Below, in pieces: positions 37,830 through 50,100 of a DNA stretch of 64,000 bases. The notes under the pieces are model-generated. The model was given only the letters and a program-made list of their open reading frames with translations. It was not told where the DNA came from and searched no databases. Location of the stretch: assembly GCA_003290165.1 (NCBI GenBank), contig QNQO01000219.1, positions 744,001 to 808,000 on the forward strand, given 5' to 3'. Each line of letters begins with the position of its first letter. The first letter of the stretch is position 1. This DNA comes from Berberis thunbergii. Lineage: Eukaryota > Streptophyta > Magnoliopsida > Ranunculales > Berberidaceae. A program made the translations under genes and the position numbers.

Positions 37830-38130
37830 TAATTAAAATCAACATCTCTCAAACATTAGTTATACTTAAGCCCATAACATAATTTATTTGAACACCCCAT
37901 TATCTATAAACTATGAATATGCCCTTACATATAAATTGTAGATTTCTCATTTTGCCCTTCACATATCATACTTTTTACAATAAAAACCAAGCTCTCTCAA
38001 ATATTGATTAATTATACCTAAGCCATAGCATAATTTATTTGAAGCCCCTTAATTATCTGTAAACTATAAATAGGCCCTTACAATTAACTTTTAAAATTTT
38101 CATTTAGCCCTCCACATTTCATAATTTATT
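37830..38130 (+). repeat. Tandem dimer, 151-bp period
   Basis: CATAATTTATTTGAA and flanking blocks (CTCTCAAA, CTATAAACTAT, GCCCTTACA, CCACATTTCATA) occur twice at an offset of 151 bp. AT-rich and noncoding; the next 250 bp (38130-38380) shows nothing recognisable. Confidence 0.6.
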
Positions 38131-38382
38131 CCACACCTAAGGCGTGTCGCTGATGGGTATCGAATCCAAGACGTGGTGGTCAAACCAACACGGCCATAGC
38201 CAACTAACCAGCCTATCGTTAGCTAGGAAGTTTGTTTTTCATTAAATCATGTCACGAATATGACTCATCAAATGATGTTTGTAAACCACACGATTATCAT
38301 CATCACCATATGCATCATCCTCCCCAAAACTATAATGGTGGAAGTGTTCAATAATGGAAATGCCATCATTTACCATCATCTC

Positions 38383-40150
38383 AAGGAATGTTCATCATCA
38401 AGTTCATGGAGTTCAAAGTAACAGTCACGGACTTCATCTTTTATGGGAAAGATGAAGACAAGAGAGAACTTGGGGATGCAATTGTTGGGCTCGACTTCAA
38501 AGCCCATTCAGTAACCAGTGCTAAACAGCGCCAGCAGTACCAACAGCAACTAGGAGAATGTCTATGTTTTTCCCATGGTATGGGGGACTTGGCAAGACGA
38601 CTTTGGCAAAATGGTGTACAATGATGTACGGGTACACAAGCATTACGATTTCAAATCTTGGGTTTGTACCTTAAATGATTTTGATATCAAACGTTTTACG
38701 AAGGAAATCATAGGCTCTATTTTAGAAAATGTGATCTTGAAAGCTTAGAACTTTTCCAGGCAGCACCTTCAAAAGAAGCTACATGGCAAAAGATTTTTGT
38801 TTGTGCTAGATGATGTACAGGAAGAAAAACAGAGAGAATGGAACAAGTTGATGGGATCTTTTAGAGGTGGAACGCAAGGTAGTCAACTTTTGTGACTAAT
38901 GCATGTTATCTAACAGTACCATCCATCACCAGCACACTTTCTCGTTACAACCTTTGTTTATTAAAATACGGAATGTTGGCATGTGTTCAAGGATTATGCA
39001 TTTGGCCGAAAATATGAAGAGAAGCGAGCATTGGAGAAGATCAGCAAGGAGACCGTGAAGATGTGTGGAGGTTTTCCCTTGGATGCATCCAAAAATCGTC
39101 ATCATGTGAGTTTGACCTACAAAACCACTGTTAGACTGCCAAATACCACATTTTTGGTGGTCGAAGACACTCTGATGCTTAAGTCAGTAACTTTGTTGGA
39201 AGAATGAAGTAAATGTGGACAAAGCTCAGTTAAAGTTGCATACCTTTGTCGAAAGTTTCATTTACCTTTTATAATGGTCATGGTTAACTCTGTGTGACTT
39301 AAGTATGTGAAGCGCAACGGAATGAGATATTTTTGTAAAGGCGTAAGTCCCTCCACGGCTCTTTCTTGGTGCAACGTTGTTCTTCTTAATGAGACAATGT
39401 GTGACGGACTTGGATTTGGGCTTTGATTCGTCTGGGCCTGGACTCGAATCCTGTTTGCACTTCCTTAGAGGTGAGCCTATTCCAGGCCTCTATAATTATC
39501 CTCAATTCTTTTGGATTTTATGAGCTGGCCCAATGGATCGGGCGTTGTATTCTTGTGATGGAGCTTTATGTCACGTGTACAATCGTGATAATTGGTCCAT
39601 TTTGATGTATCATCAGGATGTTAGCTCCACTTCAAAAATGAAGAAAATGGATGGAATGAAGTCAATGACAGTGGCTAATGGAGTAACAGCTCAGTGATAT
39701 GCCTGTGGCGGATGAAATCACAGGTACAGAGTTTGAACCCTGCAGGCTGCATTTGGGGTGGAAGAGATTAAGGGATTAAAAATAAAATAATAAAATATTT
39801 TAATATTTTAAAAAATATTTAAAAAAAAGTCAAAGACAATGCAATTTGGGAGCTCCCTTGTAGTAGTGGGGGAGACATTTTATTGTAGTTAAGATTGGCC
39901 TATTACCATCTTCCATCAAGATTGAAACAATGTTTAGCTTATTTTTCAGACTTTTCCAAAGATTACAAGATGAGAAAAACAAAATTGATTCAATTAAGGA
40001 TGGCAAAAGGTTTACTGCAAAAACTAAAGTTGGAAGAGGATGTAGGAAACAAGACTTTCAACACGTTGCTATGCAAGTCCTTTCAAGACATAGAAACGGA
40101 CCAAGATGGCCACATTATAACATGTAAGATGCACGATCTTTAGCATAATA
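38383..40150 (+). pseudogene. CC-NB-ARC-LRR (CNL) resistance gene pseudogene
   Basis: NLR proteins are intracellular immune receptors. Successive fragments of an NB-ARC domain are visible. FYGKDEDKRELGDAI precedes the P-loop. The P-loop at 38577-38625 (VGMGGLGKTT-type DNA) has lost single bases, so GKTT is never in frame with both sides. VYNDVRVHKHYDFKSWVC and GKRFLFVLDDV (kinase 2) follow, then a broken GTQGSQLL segment. EEKRALEKISKETVKMCGGFPL (39010-39084) is the GLPL motif. After a 650-bp interruption, YYHLPSRLKQCLAYF and CKMHDL (MHD motif, to about 40141) complete the winged-helix part and are followed at once by TAG. Multiple stops and frameshifts; no LRR is seen, because DUF247-like sequence follows instead. 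Confidence 0.88.
39676..39800 (+). mobile_element. Possible SINE insertion inside the NLR remnant
   Basis: ACAGCTCAGTGATATGCC resembles an RNA polymerase III A box, and about 40 bp later GAGTTTGAACCCTG resembles a B box. A short body and an A/T-rich tail (from about 39775) follow. It lies in the gap between the GLPL and winged-helix fragments of the NLR. No target duplication could be confirmed, so this is tentative. Confidence 0.35.
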
Positions 40151-40179
40151 TTGCAATGTATGTTGAATTTGAATGGGCA

Positions 40180-40750
40180 TTTTGTTGAGGATGTTGAAAA
40201 GGAAAGTGTGGCACATATTCAACTCAGCAAAGAAGACCTTAGTTCTATCAAGGGAAAACATGATGGCCACCACTATCACCATCAGCTGGTTAATGCATTT
40301 GTAGAGTGCCTACAAAATTTCGTGAAATCAAGGAATATGCATATACACTAGAGATTATCTCAATTGGGCCTTTCCACAGTGATTAGGATACAAGCCTACA
40401 AAATTGAAGGAGTGTTTTGAAGCAATTTGTAGTCTAGAAGATGAAGCTAGGAAGTGTCGTTCGGATTCAATTGAACTTGACAAAGAGATTCGTGGAAATG
40501 ATGATATAGGATGGTCTTTTCATTAAACTCTTCGCAAGAACGCAAGGGAGGAACAAATAGATAAATATGATCCCATATAGTTGACAATGTATGGGGATTG
40601 GCAAGTCTGATCTGAACCTGATACTAATTTAACTTGCTATCCGTTTCTTCATCCGCTGATGCAAAGGGAAAAAAGTGTTCTTGAGAAAAACTTCAAGACT
40701 AGAGGTGATCATTTACTTGACATACTTAGCAAGACCTATGATTTACCATC
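40180..40750 (+). pseudogene. DUF247 (UPF0481) pseudogene
   Basis: DUF247 proteins are plant-specific with largely unknown function. Fragments read in order: ESVAHIQLSKEDLSSIKGK, a frame change near 40305, then PTKFREIKEYAYTLEIISIG ending at PFHSD and a stop, then CSLEDEARKC with SDSIELD, KNAREEQID, and finally HLLDILSKTY. They align with the same family's intact start at 63615 (KFRKINEYAYTPEIIAIGPF). Several stops and shifts make it dead. It follows the MHD motif of the NLR remnant by less than 100 bp, so two unrelated gene families are joined here. Confidence 0.82.
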
Positions 40751-41266
40751 CTAACCATTGCTCATGGGGTAAAGTCAATGCAGGTTCCAATACCATCTAT
40801 TTTGATGAAAATGGAAGAAATTGTTGCTAAGAAAAGTACCATCTGGAGGTGAGATATCCACAAGTGGCATTCCTAAGTGTGGGGTTTTTACGAGCGAACG
40901 GAGGTAAGGCCTCATTGCAAATGAGGCAAATCCAATCATTTATATACTTGACTTGATGTTGCTAACTACTAGATGTGGGATTATGTTGAGCCAACATTTC
41001 CAACAATCATACAGAAAGCAACTAGTGTATTGAATGGATACAGGAGGGTAATGCCTTCTAGGTGGGTGTGGCTTGCTGCAGGTTTCTTCTCACTTATGAT
41101 GCATTGACTTTGGACCCTAGTCTTTTCAAAATTTGGCAGAGCTTAGATTTTTTTTCTTTCATGTATTAGGAGTCATTCTTATTGTAATGTCGTGGCACTC
41201 TTAGGGTGATTCTATTTGCTATGGATGGTTTAAGATGAAATTTGGTCTATCTTATTATAAATTGCA
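40751..41266. other. Unassigned intergenic sequence
   Basis: No gene, repeat or RNA is recognised in this 500-bp interval after the DUF247 remnant. Confidence 0.4.
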
Positions 41267-41710
41267 TGACATGTTACAGTGCACATCTAGTTCAGAAATC
41301 ATGAAAGATATTCTTGTTTCATACTATAATTACTGGGGTTTTGTAGGGTTTACAAGATGATTTGGATCTTCTTCTTTTTTTTGAAAGGCAAGAAGGGTTT
41401 TTATAAGATCTCAGAACTCATAAAGATGTCGCAAGTTGGGAACCCATGACTTTGGGACGAGCATGCACATGTATACCAATGCGAATGAAGGTAATTACTG
41501 AACTAACTGAAAGAATTTGAGGAAAATAATCTCATGTTACAGTGCACATCTAGTTCACTTAGAAATCATGAAAGATATTATTGTTTCATGCTATAATTAC
41601 TGGGGTTTTGTAGGGTTTTACAAGATGATTTGGATCTTTTTTTTTTTGAAAGGCAAGAAGGGTTTTTATAAGATCCCAGAACCCATAAAGATGCCGCAAA
41701 ACCCATGACC
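41267..41710 (+). repeat. Tandem direct duplication, about 260 bp apart
   Basis: CATGTTACAGTGCACATCTA, then GAAATCATGAAAGATATT, ATAATTACTGGGGTTTTGTA and GGCAAGAAGGGTTTTTATAA, occurs at 41267-41440 and again at 41532-41710 with few changes. A unique spacer of about 90 bp separates them. Noncoding. The 41711-42060 stretch that follows shows nothing recognisable beyond an A-rich run near 41893. Confidence 0.8.
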
Positions 41711-42060
41711 TAGTGATACCATCCGCCAAGCTCTAACCGTTAAGTTGTCATGTCATTTGCATGATTTGGATCCTATTAACAAAATTCGAGTTTAGCCAAG
41801 CATTGTCACTTGAAAGCACCGATGAAGAGCAACGTGCATTTGTTGCTGTACAAATGGTGAATTGAGCAGCCAAGGAGATTGTTTAGTATTAAAAAAAATA
41901 AAAAAATAAAAAAACACTCTAGACTTCCATGCCACCAGATACGCAAGTCACTTCAATTCATATGCAGTGATGGAGAATATAAATTAAAGCACATATAAAC
42001 ATGATCAGTTCAACAAACTCTTACATAACCAACTCTAAATTAAACCTACACATTCAAGTT

Positions 42061-43706
42061 TCCTGAAGCAACGAATACCTTGCATCACCATATCCTCTTT
42101 TTTACACCACCATTTTCTTTTATTTATTTTTTATTTTTTACTTTCTCACACCACTTATATAAACAAAAATCATCCATTTTTTTCCTCACCATTCAAATCG
42201 ACAATGCAACGGCTCCTCCCTCCCCCATTCAAAATCTCCTCTTCCAAATCTCTCCCCACACTCAAATCTCCTCCATTTCCCTTGAAAACTCTCAAAATCC
42301 TCTTAAAGTTGAAACTCTTAAACCCAAACTCAATAAATATGCATAACTTAACATAACAGATAAACCCAAACTCAACGAAAAAATGAAAAATAGGGTAACT
42401 TTTGAACCAATTTAAACCATCAATTGATACTGATTCTCAAGCTCAGCAAAACATAAAAGTTGTAGTACTATGAGTTATCTAATAAACACAACTTGAAAAT
42501 GTTTTAAAATACGCAAGTTATGGTCATAACTTACTCATTTTACTAAAGTCGCACAAATTTGTCCGAAAAATAAAAACGGGATAGTGTTCCTAACTTTCGA
42601 TCAACTTATGTACTCGATCGAGACTGATTCTGAAGTTGATTAAATAAAAGTTGTAGTACTCTTATTTATCTAATAAACACAACTTGAATCACTTGAAAAT
42701 GTTTTAAAATGAACAAGTTATGGTCATTTTACTAAAGTCGCGCAGAATATAAATGAGCAAGTTATGCTCGATTTTTTTCTATTTTGCGTGACTTTAGTAA
42801 AAATGACCATAACTTGTTCATTTTAAAACATTTTTAAGTAATTCAAGTTTTGTTTATTATATAACTAAGAGCACTACAACTTTTGTGTTTTGACCAACTT
42901 TAGAATCGGTCTCGATCGAGCACATAAGTTGGTCGAAAGTCAGTAATACTATCCCATTTTTATTTTTCAGGCAAATTTGCGCAACTTTACTAAAATGACC
43001 ATAACTTGCTCATTTCAAAATATTGTCAAGTGATTCAAGTTGTGTTTAACTGAGAGTACTACAACTTTTGTGTTTTTACCAACTTCAGAATCGGTCTCAA
43101 TCGAGCACATAAATTGGTCGAAAGTCATGAACACTATCCCGTTTTCATTTTTTGGACAAATTTGTGCGACTTTAATGACCATAACTTGCTCATTTCAAAG
43201 TTATGCTCATTTCAAAACATTTTTCAAGTTGTATTTATTAGATAACTCGGAGTACTACAACTTTCATGTTTTGATGAGCTTGAAAATCAGTCTCAATTGA
43301 GGGTTTAAATTGGTTCAAAAGTTACCATATTTTTCATTTTTTTTCTTTTGAGTTTAGGTTTGTCTATTATGTTAAGTTATAGATATTTATTGAGTTTGGG
43401 TTTAAGGGTTTCAACTTTAAGGGGATTTTGAGAATTTTCGAAGGAGAGAGAGGAGATTTGCAAGAAATTTGAGTGTGGGAAGAGATTTGGAAGAGGAGAT
43501 TTCGAATGGGAGAGGGAGGAACCATTATCGATTTGAATGGTGATAGGAAAAAAATAAATGGTTTTGGTTTATATAAGTGGTGTGAGAGAGTATGGTAGTG
43601 TGAGAAAGTAAGTAAATGGTGTGAGAAAGTAAGTAAATGGTGTGAGAGAGTAGAATGGCGTGCGAGTGAAGAATTGGTGGTGTGAGGTAGTTGTTGCCTT
43701 CCTCAA
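42061..43706. mobile_element. Long-arm foldback (inverted-repeat) element
   Basis: Left arm 42061-42770 and right arm 42775-43706 are inverted copies meeting near 42772. For example CTCACACCACTTATATAAAC at 42145 pairs with GTTTATATAAGTGGTGTGAG at 43567, and CTCTTCCAAATCTCT pairs with AGAGATTTGGAAGAG. The inner parts hold tandem units of about 190 bp built on GACCATAACTTG: two on the left, three on the right (about 42790, 42984, 43170). That explains the arm length difference. No transposase is present. Termini are not sharply defined and no clear target duplication was found. Confidence 0.78.
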
Positions 43707-44191
43707 AATGACACTGCATAAATCATGTACTTCAAAAAGATTTCAGATATTATTACTGGATTGTGTTTTCTTTACAACAATGTTTATCGCACCTCCACCA
43801 CTCTTGCACAGTAATGACCAAATGTAGTATTTAGAAAGTACACAGAAATGCCAAATCCACCAAACACTTCCAATTCACAATTAGCTTCACCGTTAGTACA
43901 GCAGCGAAGGGCAAGTTAACAAAATGTACTTTTGAAAGCGTAAGACCTCCAGGTTGAGAAATATGAACATTGCAGCATTTGGACTAGTGACCATTTCTTC
44001 AGCTTCCTTATGATGATGCGATGTCATGATCTCTGATGAAATACCTATCAGCAGGAGCAGTAAGATTCATTAACATATGCAGTAATTGAATCAGAAAATA
44101 TAAGAATCGCATCAATCCCAAAAAGTAAAATGATTTGTGAAACCTAAAGCATGTCAAACAGATCTGTTTAGCCGATCATTGAACATCTGAT

Positions 44192-47100
44192 TCATTGATT
44201 TCTTCTCGCACTGCTCACAGGAGAGTTCTGCTCAGAAAGAATCTTTAAGACATTAACCAAAGCTCGCAACCGATCCCATATGTTCAACCCATACAGTGTT
44301 TCCACAAGTAATTCTTGAAACTCGAAGCAATTCTCTGCAATTGGATACTGTAATTTTGAAACAAAAGGAAAAATCATTAAAGAGGGAAGACATTTCAGAT
44401 TAGACTTGAGATGAACATCTTTCAGAAGAGTACCTGAATTGGTTTTGGTATCTTGGTTTTTATGTATGGCCACCATCTATCCTCCACAACTGATTTTACA
44501 AGGCAACAAGCACGTAATCCTTCTATGCCAGCAAATCTTCCAAACCCGCTGTGTTTCATGCCACCAAATGGTAGGGACTATAAACAAGAGAAGCAGCCAT
44601 TAGTGCAACCGACTTAACTTTGGATGTGTTTGGTTTGCAAGAAAATAATTCCATGTTAAAAATGACATACAGGGGAAAGGAGAGAGAAAAGGGAGCACTT
44701 AAGGTTGAACATGCCCAAGTCATTTTTAATTTTTCATGCACAAAAAACTGTTGAAGATCTCATTTTGAGAGAGAGTACCTGACACATGTATGATGAAGCA
44801 AAGTCATTGACCGCAGCAACTCCGCATTGTATCTGCGAAGCTATTTCTCTTGCACGGTTCTGATTGCCAGAAAACACAGCACAACCAAGTCCATAGTTGG
44901 AGTCGTTTGCTAACTTAATAGCTTCTTCATCAGAACTGAACTTCATTATTGGCATTATTGGTCCAAAAGCCTGAAGGTTGTTTAATTTATCAAAAATTAT
45001 AACCATTTTATACAAGGGATTAAAAATATAGCATTTGATGGATCATGAAGCTACCTCTTCTTGCATCAACTTCATCGTGTGGTCAACATTTACAATAACT
45101 GTAGGTGGAAAGAACTGATCAACTGCATCTTCACCCAAATTACCAAAACTTCCTCGTCCAACAATTTCTGCTCCTTTCTCTAAAGCATCATTTACAAGGC
45201 TTTGAAGCTTCTCGGCATGGCCTTGCATGCATATTGCGCCCATATCATACTTCCCAGCCAATGGAGGACCCTGTAAATTACAGAAGTAAATATTTCAGTG
45301 AATAAGACTTCAATTCCATTCAGCGGAAGAACGTTTCCTTTAAATATAAGGTACAAGTCACAAGCTATCATTTTTTAAGAATGAAAATATGGGTAATTAG
45401 TGAATAAGACTTTGCCACTTGAATGCACCAGTGAAAATGTATGTATGACATTGCCACTTGAATGCACCAGTGCCACATTGACATTTTCTACAAGACATTT
45501 ATTCTGATAAGGTGGTACAAAGAAAATGTAGGTATGACAATTTGTGCAATGAAGTTTGAGTAATGTAAAAGGTGTTTTAATACAAATATTACATGGAGCA
45601 CTACGAGTCATTATAGATGGTAGATTTGTAGATAGGGCAGATGGACCACACCAAGGTGGGACCCTTAAAGGAAAAAGGGCAGACCGGACCCTGATTGGAT
45701 GGTTTAACCTAAAAATCAGCCTGTGTTTGGGCTAAAGACTATAGTTCTCGTTTAGGAAAGGACTTCAGAATCGGATGCGCTCACCCAGTGAGAAAAGCCC
45801 TGCCCCTGCCAAGTCAAAAAAGAGAATGAAACGAGAAGAACTTCATCGTGAAAACATCATTGTTATATTTCAGTGCATCTTTCCAGCAACTCCTAGAGCT
45901 TACTGTTATGTTTGATCAAGATTTGGGACTATGTTACTTGTAAGAGATCACAAGAAACAAGCCAAGTGTAATGCAGCAATCATTGTATTTAATATATTTA
46001 AGGTCTGACAAACTAGCAAATGGTGAACCGGTCAACATCAATTTGGTTAACAATGATGTCTCAAATTACAAAATGATCATCATGCTTTGTAGATACAACA
46101 ATTGTCCCTTGGTTTATTTTCAACTTTCTCCTGACATCTTAACAAACAGCTTATCCAGTTTTTGTAACACCACAAATCTAGAAACCACAAAGATTGAGAT
46201 ATCTGGAAGCAACCAAGGATACATGGAGTGATGAAAATATAGGAAGCAAATAGGCAAATCCGAAAACAAGGAATAAACATCTCGGTGAACATAAAATCTC
46301 AAGAAACGTAAATGTAAACATAAACATAAACGTAAATCTAAACCTAAACCTAAACGTACACAAACACTCATTTATACTATAAAAGGAACTCGGGGATTTT
46401 GAGTTGTAAGTTGTGTTTCCCGTGAACCAGCTTCACTCAAAATGCCTATGTTCATCTCAACCGTTAGATATTCAATTTAAGATTGAGATCAAGGCAGCAC
46501 AGACTCTTCGAAAACTTGTCGTATTCGTGTCCGATACGTATCCGACATACGACACTCGCTCGACACGCCTTCCACATGCGTCAGACACTTGGTTAACGTG
46601 TCGACAGGTGTCAAACATATGGTCAATGTGTCAGATATGCCTCCGATACACCTGAAACTTGGTTAGAACACAGTCGAAACTCTAAAACCAACTTTGTTTT
46701 ATTTTTTTACTTTTAAATGTTTGAAAATAACCACGTAATATAATGATTGTTGATCTATCTGAAGTGAATGACTATTTCAATTAAGACTTAAGATAAATCG
46801 GGTAAAAGGCCACTAAAGCATAGAGATAGTCTATGCTTCTTAATCTTATCTTCTTATTTTTCTCTCATTTGCTTCTTCTCTACTATATTTTCTCCACTTT
46901 AATTTTTTTCTTGCAACAGTATCATCTTCTTCAAGACACTCTAAGAAGGCACTTTATTAGATTATTATTTATATTCATATGACTTGTTAAAAAATAGTAT
47001 GGCGTGTCGATGTGTTCCCGAGCCCTAGTTTTTTGGAAATTGACGAGTCGGCGTGTCGTGTCTGTGTCCGACACGACGCACATGTGCGCATCCATGCATC

Positions 47101-50100
47101 CTTGGTTGAGATTAAAAGTGAACAATCATGATTCACCGACTTTGTTCTTTATAAAACTTTATGTACGACTCAAAGCAAAATTCTCACTGCTTCTCTCTAC
47201 ACAAAGTACTACGTTTTGTTGGGTGATATACAAATTTGGTTTTCTTCACTCTAAGTCTTTTTTCTTCGCCCAAATCATGTGCCTCTCTTCCAGGCTGCAA
47301 CTCTTCTTTCTATGTCCAACGAATTGATACCTTCGCTGAAATCACGCAACAATTCACGTCGATAGCAAAAAATAGTTTTCATTGGTTGGGTTGCATCTTT
47401 ACCGCCTCTGTTTTCAATCTGCATATTTGTCGCCTTTATTTTTCTCTTATTCATTTTATTCTCTAGTATATCAAGAATGTTTTCTTGTCATTCTCATCTC
47501 AATTTCATCTATTTTTTAAAGCCATTTTTTGAAGCCAACTGTTCTTCTCCTTCGGTGATGAATGGTTTGAAGGTATTTGGGCAATCAGTCCTTTCTTGAA
47601 TTTTTAGATAATTCAATTGAGGGTTTGACACAAGATATTGCATTCCTCTCGCTTCCATATTGCTATCTCAATCCAGGTATATATTTTCTTCAACTGTTGT
47701 TTCTTATCCGGGAAGAGTTGTAGAGTTTTTTATTCCCGACACTTATTCGTTACTTATTTATTTACTAGATAAGAAGTCAAAATCCATTTTTAAGGTGCAC
47801 TTCTTTGAGCACACTTACTTGTTTGCCTCAATTTAACCAATTAAAGGGGTATTGTGATACCTTAGGTTTTGGGTTAGGTTGTAACAAAATTGATTGTTTT
47901 GGATTCAATCCTAGGATCTTGTGATTTGTGAAGGAGATTTCAAGGGTTTGTGCAAAAAGAGTTGGATTGTTGCATTCAAGTCATCTAATATAAGTTGAAA
48001 ATTGGTAGTTTTGTTTTAACTTTTATTAGTGGCAAGGTGTTATGTGGAATTGAGAAAAAAAGTGTAAATGAACATTGTCTAACGCATTATAATTATGTAG
48101 GTTGCAGCGGCCAGTCCCAAGTTCGGATAAAACAGGAGGGTTGGTGTTAGGCTCGTGATAGTCAACTGTAAAAAAAAAATTCATCCTTTCCCTTTTTCAT
48201 GGAATTTGGTTCAAAAAAATTAATGCAAAAAGATAGGGCGTCCCTCGTTATAAGCGAGGCGCAACACCTACACTCGGGTGTAGTAACAAATGAGCAAGGC
48301 GCGCTGCAGCCACACTTGACTTTAGTGTTAAATAGGCAAGAGTTCTCGCACCATTCTGGACGGGGGCGGGTAAAGAAGCTAGTCCAGGCTAGCGATAGAA
48401 TGATTAAATTAGCCTCTTGGAATGTAGGAACCTTGACGAGTAAGTCAATAAAATTAGTAGATGTCATGTGTAGGAGGAAGATAAACATAGTTTGTCCCCA
48501 AGAAACAAAGTGAAAGGAGAACAAGGCTAAAGATTTGGGAGGATGGTTCAAACTTTTCTATTCTGGAAAAGATGGAACTAGGAATTGGGTGAGAATAGCG
48601 GTAAATAAAATTTTTAAGGATGCAGTAGTCGACGTTAGGAGGCTTGGGGATAAAATCATAAGTATTAAATTAGTTTTAGAACTAGAGATAGTGCATTATT
48701 AGTTTATATAAAAAGGGAAGATCACTTGGTGACATTTGCGAGTGTCGTAATAAAAGTCATTGATTATTTTCTTGTTAGGAGACGATTTAGGTGAGTGTAA
48801 AAATTGTAAAGTTAGACCAGGGGAGTGCCTGACAGACCAACATAAGCTGGTAGTCCTCAATTTTTGTCTTAAGAGTAGGGGTCGTATTGCTAAAAACAAG
48901 TTAGACCGAGAATTAAGTGGTGGACCTCACAGGGATGTGTGCCAAAAATTTAGAAAGAAGATTTGGGGTGGCCAGTCCGTTACAAACAGTTGGGAGAATC
49001 TAAAACCAAATGAGATCTTTTTTAGCATTTGGTGAACCGAATAAGAAGAGGTGCGAAGGAAGAGTTAGGAAATGCCAAAAAAAACGGGTATATGATAAAG
49101 AGACGTGGTAGTGGAACGCTGATGTACAACAAGTCATTACGAAAAAGAAAAGATGCTTTAAGGGGTGACAAAAAGATAGATGCCTAGTCTTATGAGCTCT
49201 ATAAGCAAGCTAAGAGGTTGAATAGTAAAAAAGTAAAGGGTAACTAAAAATAGAGCATGTGATAACCCGTATAATAAGCTAAGTACTAAGGAAGGGGAGA
49301 ATGATATCTTCAAGATAGCTAAAGCTAGATAACGAAAAACTAGGGATTTTATTCATATGAAGTGTTAAGCATGAGTATGGAAGAGTATTAATTGAGGATA
49401 AAGTTATTTTAGATAGATGGATTACTTTTGAAACCTACTCAATGATACACATGCAGAAAAATTAAACTTGAAGGGATATGCTTCACAGGAACGGAGATAT
49501 TGTGTATTCCATCGCAGAGTTAGTTCCAAAGAAGTAAGATAAACTTTGAAAATAATGAAGACGAAAAAGGCAGTTGGACCTAATGATATATCAATTGAAG
49601 CATAGAAATGTCTGAGAGAAGTTGGGATTCAATGACTAACTAGGCTTTTTAATAGGATTTTGGAAACTAGAAAAATGTCGGATTCGTGGAGGCACAACAT
49701 TATGGTACCAACTTATAAGAACAACAGGGATATTCAGAATTGATGGAACTACAGAGGGATAAAGCTTATGAGTCATACAATGAAACTTTGGGAGAAGGTC
49801 ATAGAACGAAAACTTGGGAGTTTAACCACTGTTTCGAAGAATCAATTTAGACATATGTCGGGTATGTTATGCATGAAGACGTTGTAACAAATGTTCGCTC
49901 AGTAGGTGGTATGTTAAATGAATTTTTAGTGTCAAGACTACATCAAGGGTGGACCTTAAGTCTATACCTCTTTGAAGAGACATATGCAAGATGTACCTTG
50001 GTGCATGTTATTCGCAGATGATATCGTCTTAATTGACAAGACTAGTGAACGTTTAGGTCAAAAATTAGATAGGTGGCGGGAGGCTTTAGATAGTAAGGGT

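Noticed and set aside
46301..46365. True interstitial telomere array
   Set aside because: Units are TAAACA/TAAACG/TAAACC variants, not perfect TTTAGGG repeats, and the run is short. I call it only telomere-like.
48162..48551. 129-codon minus-strand frame near the LINE start
   Set aside because: It is antisense to the LINE endonuclease region, which has clear family motifs on the plus strand.
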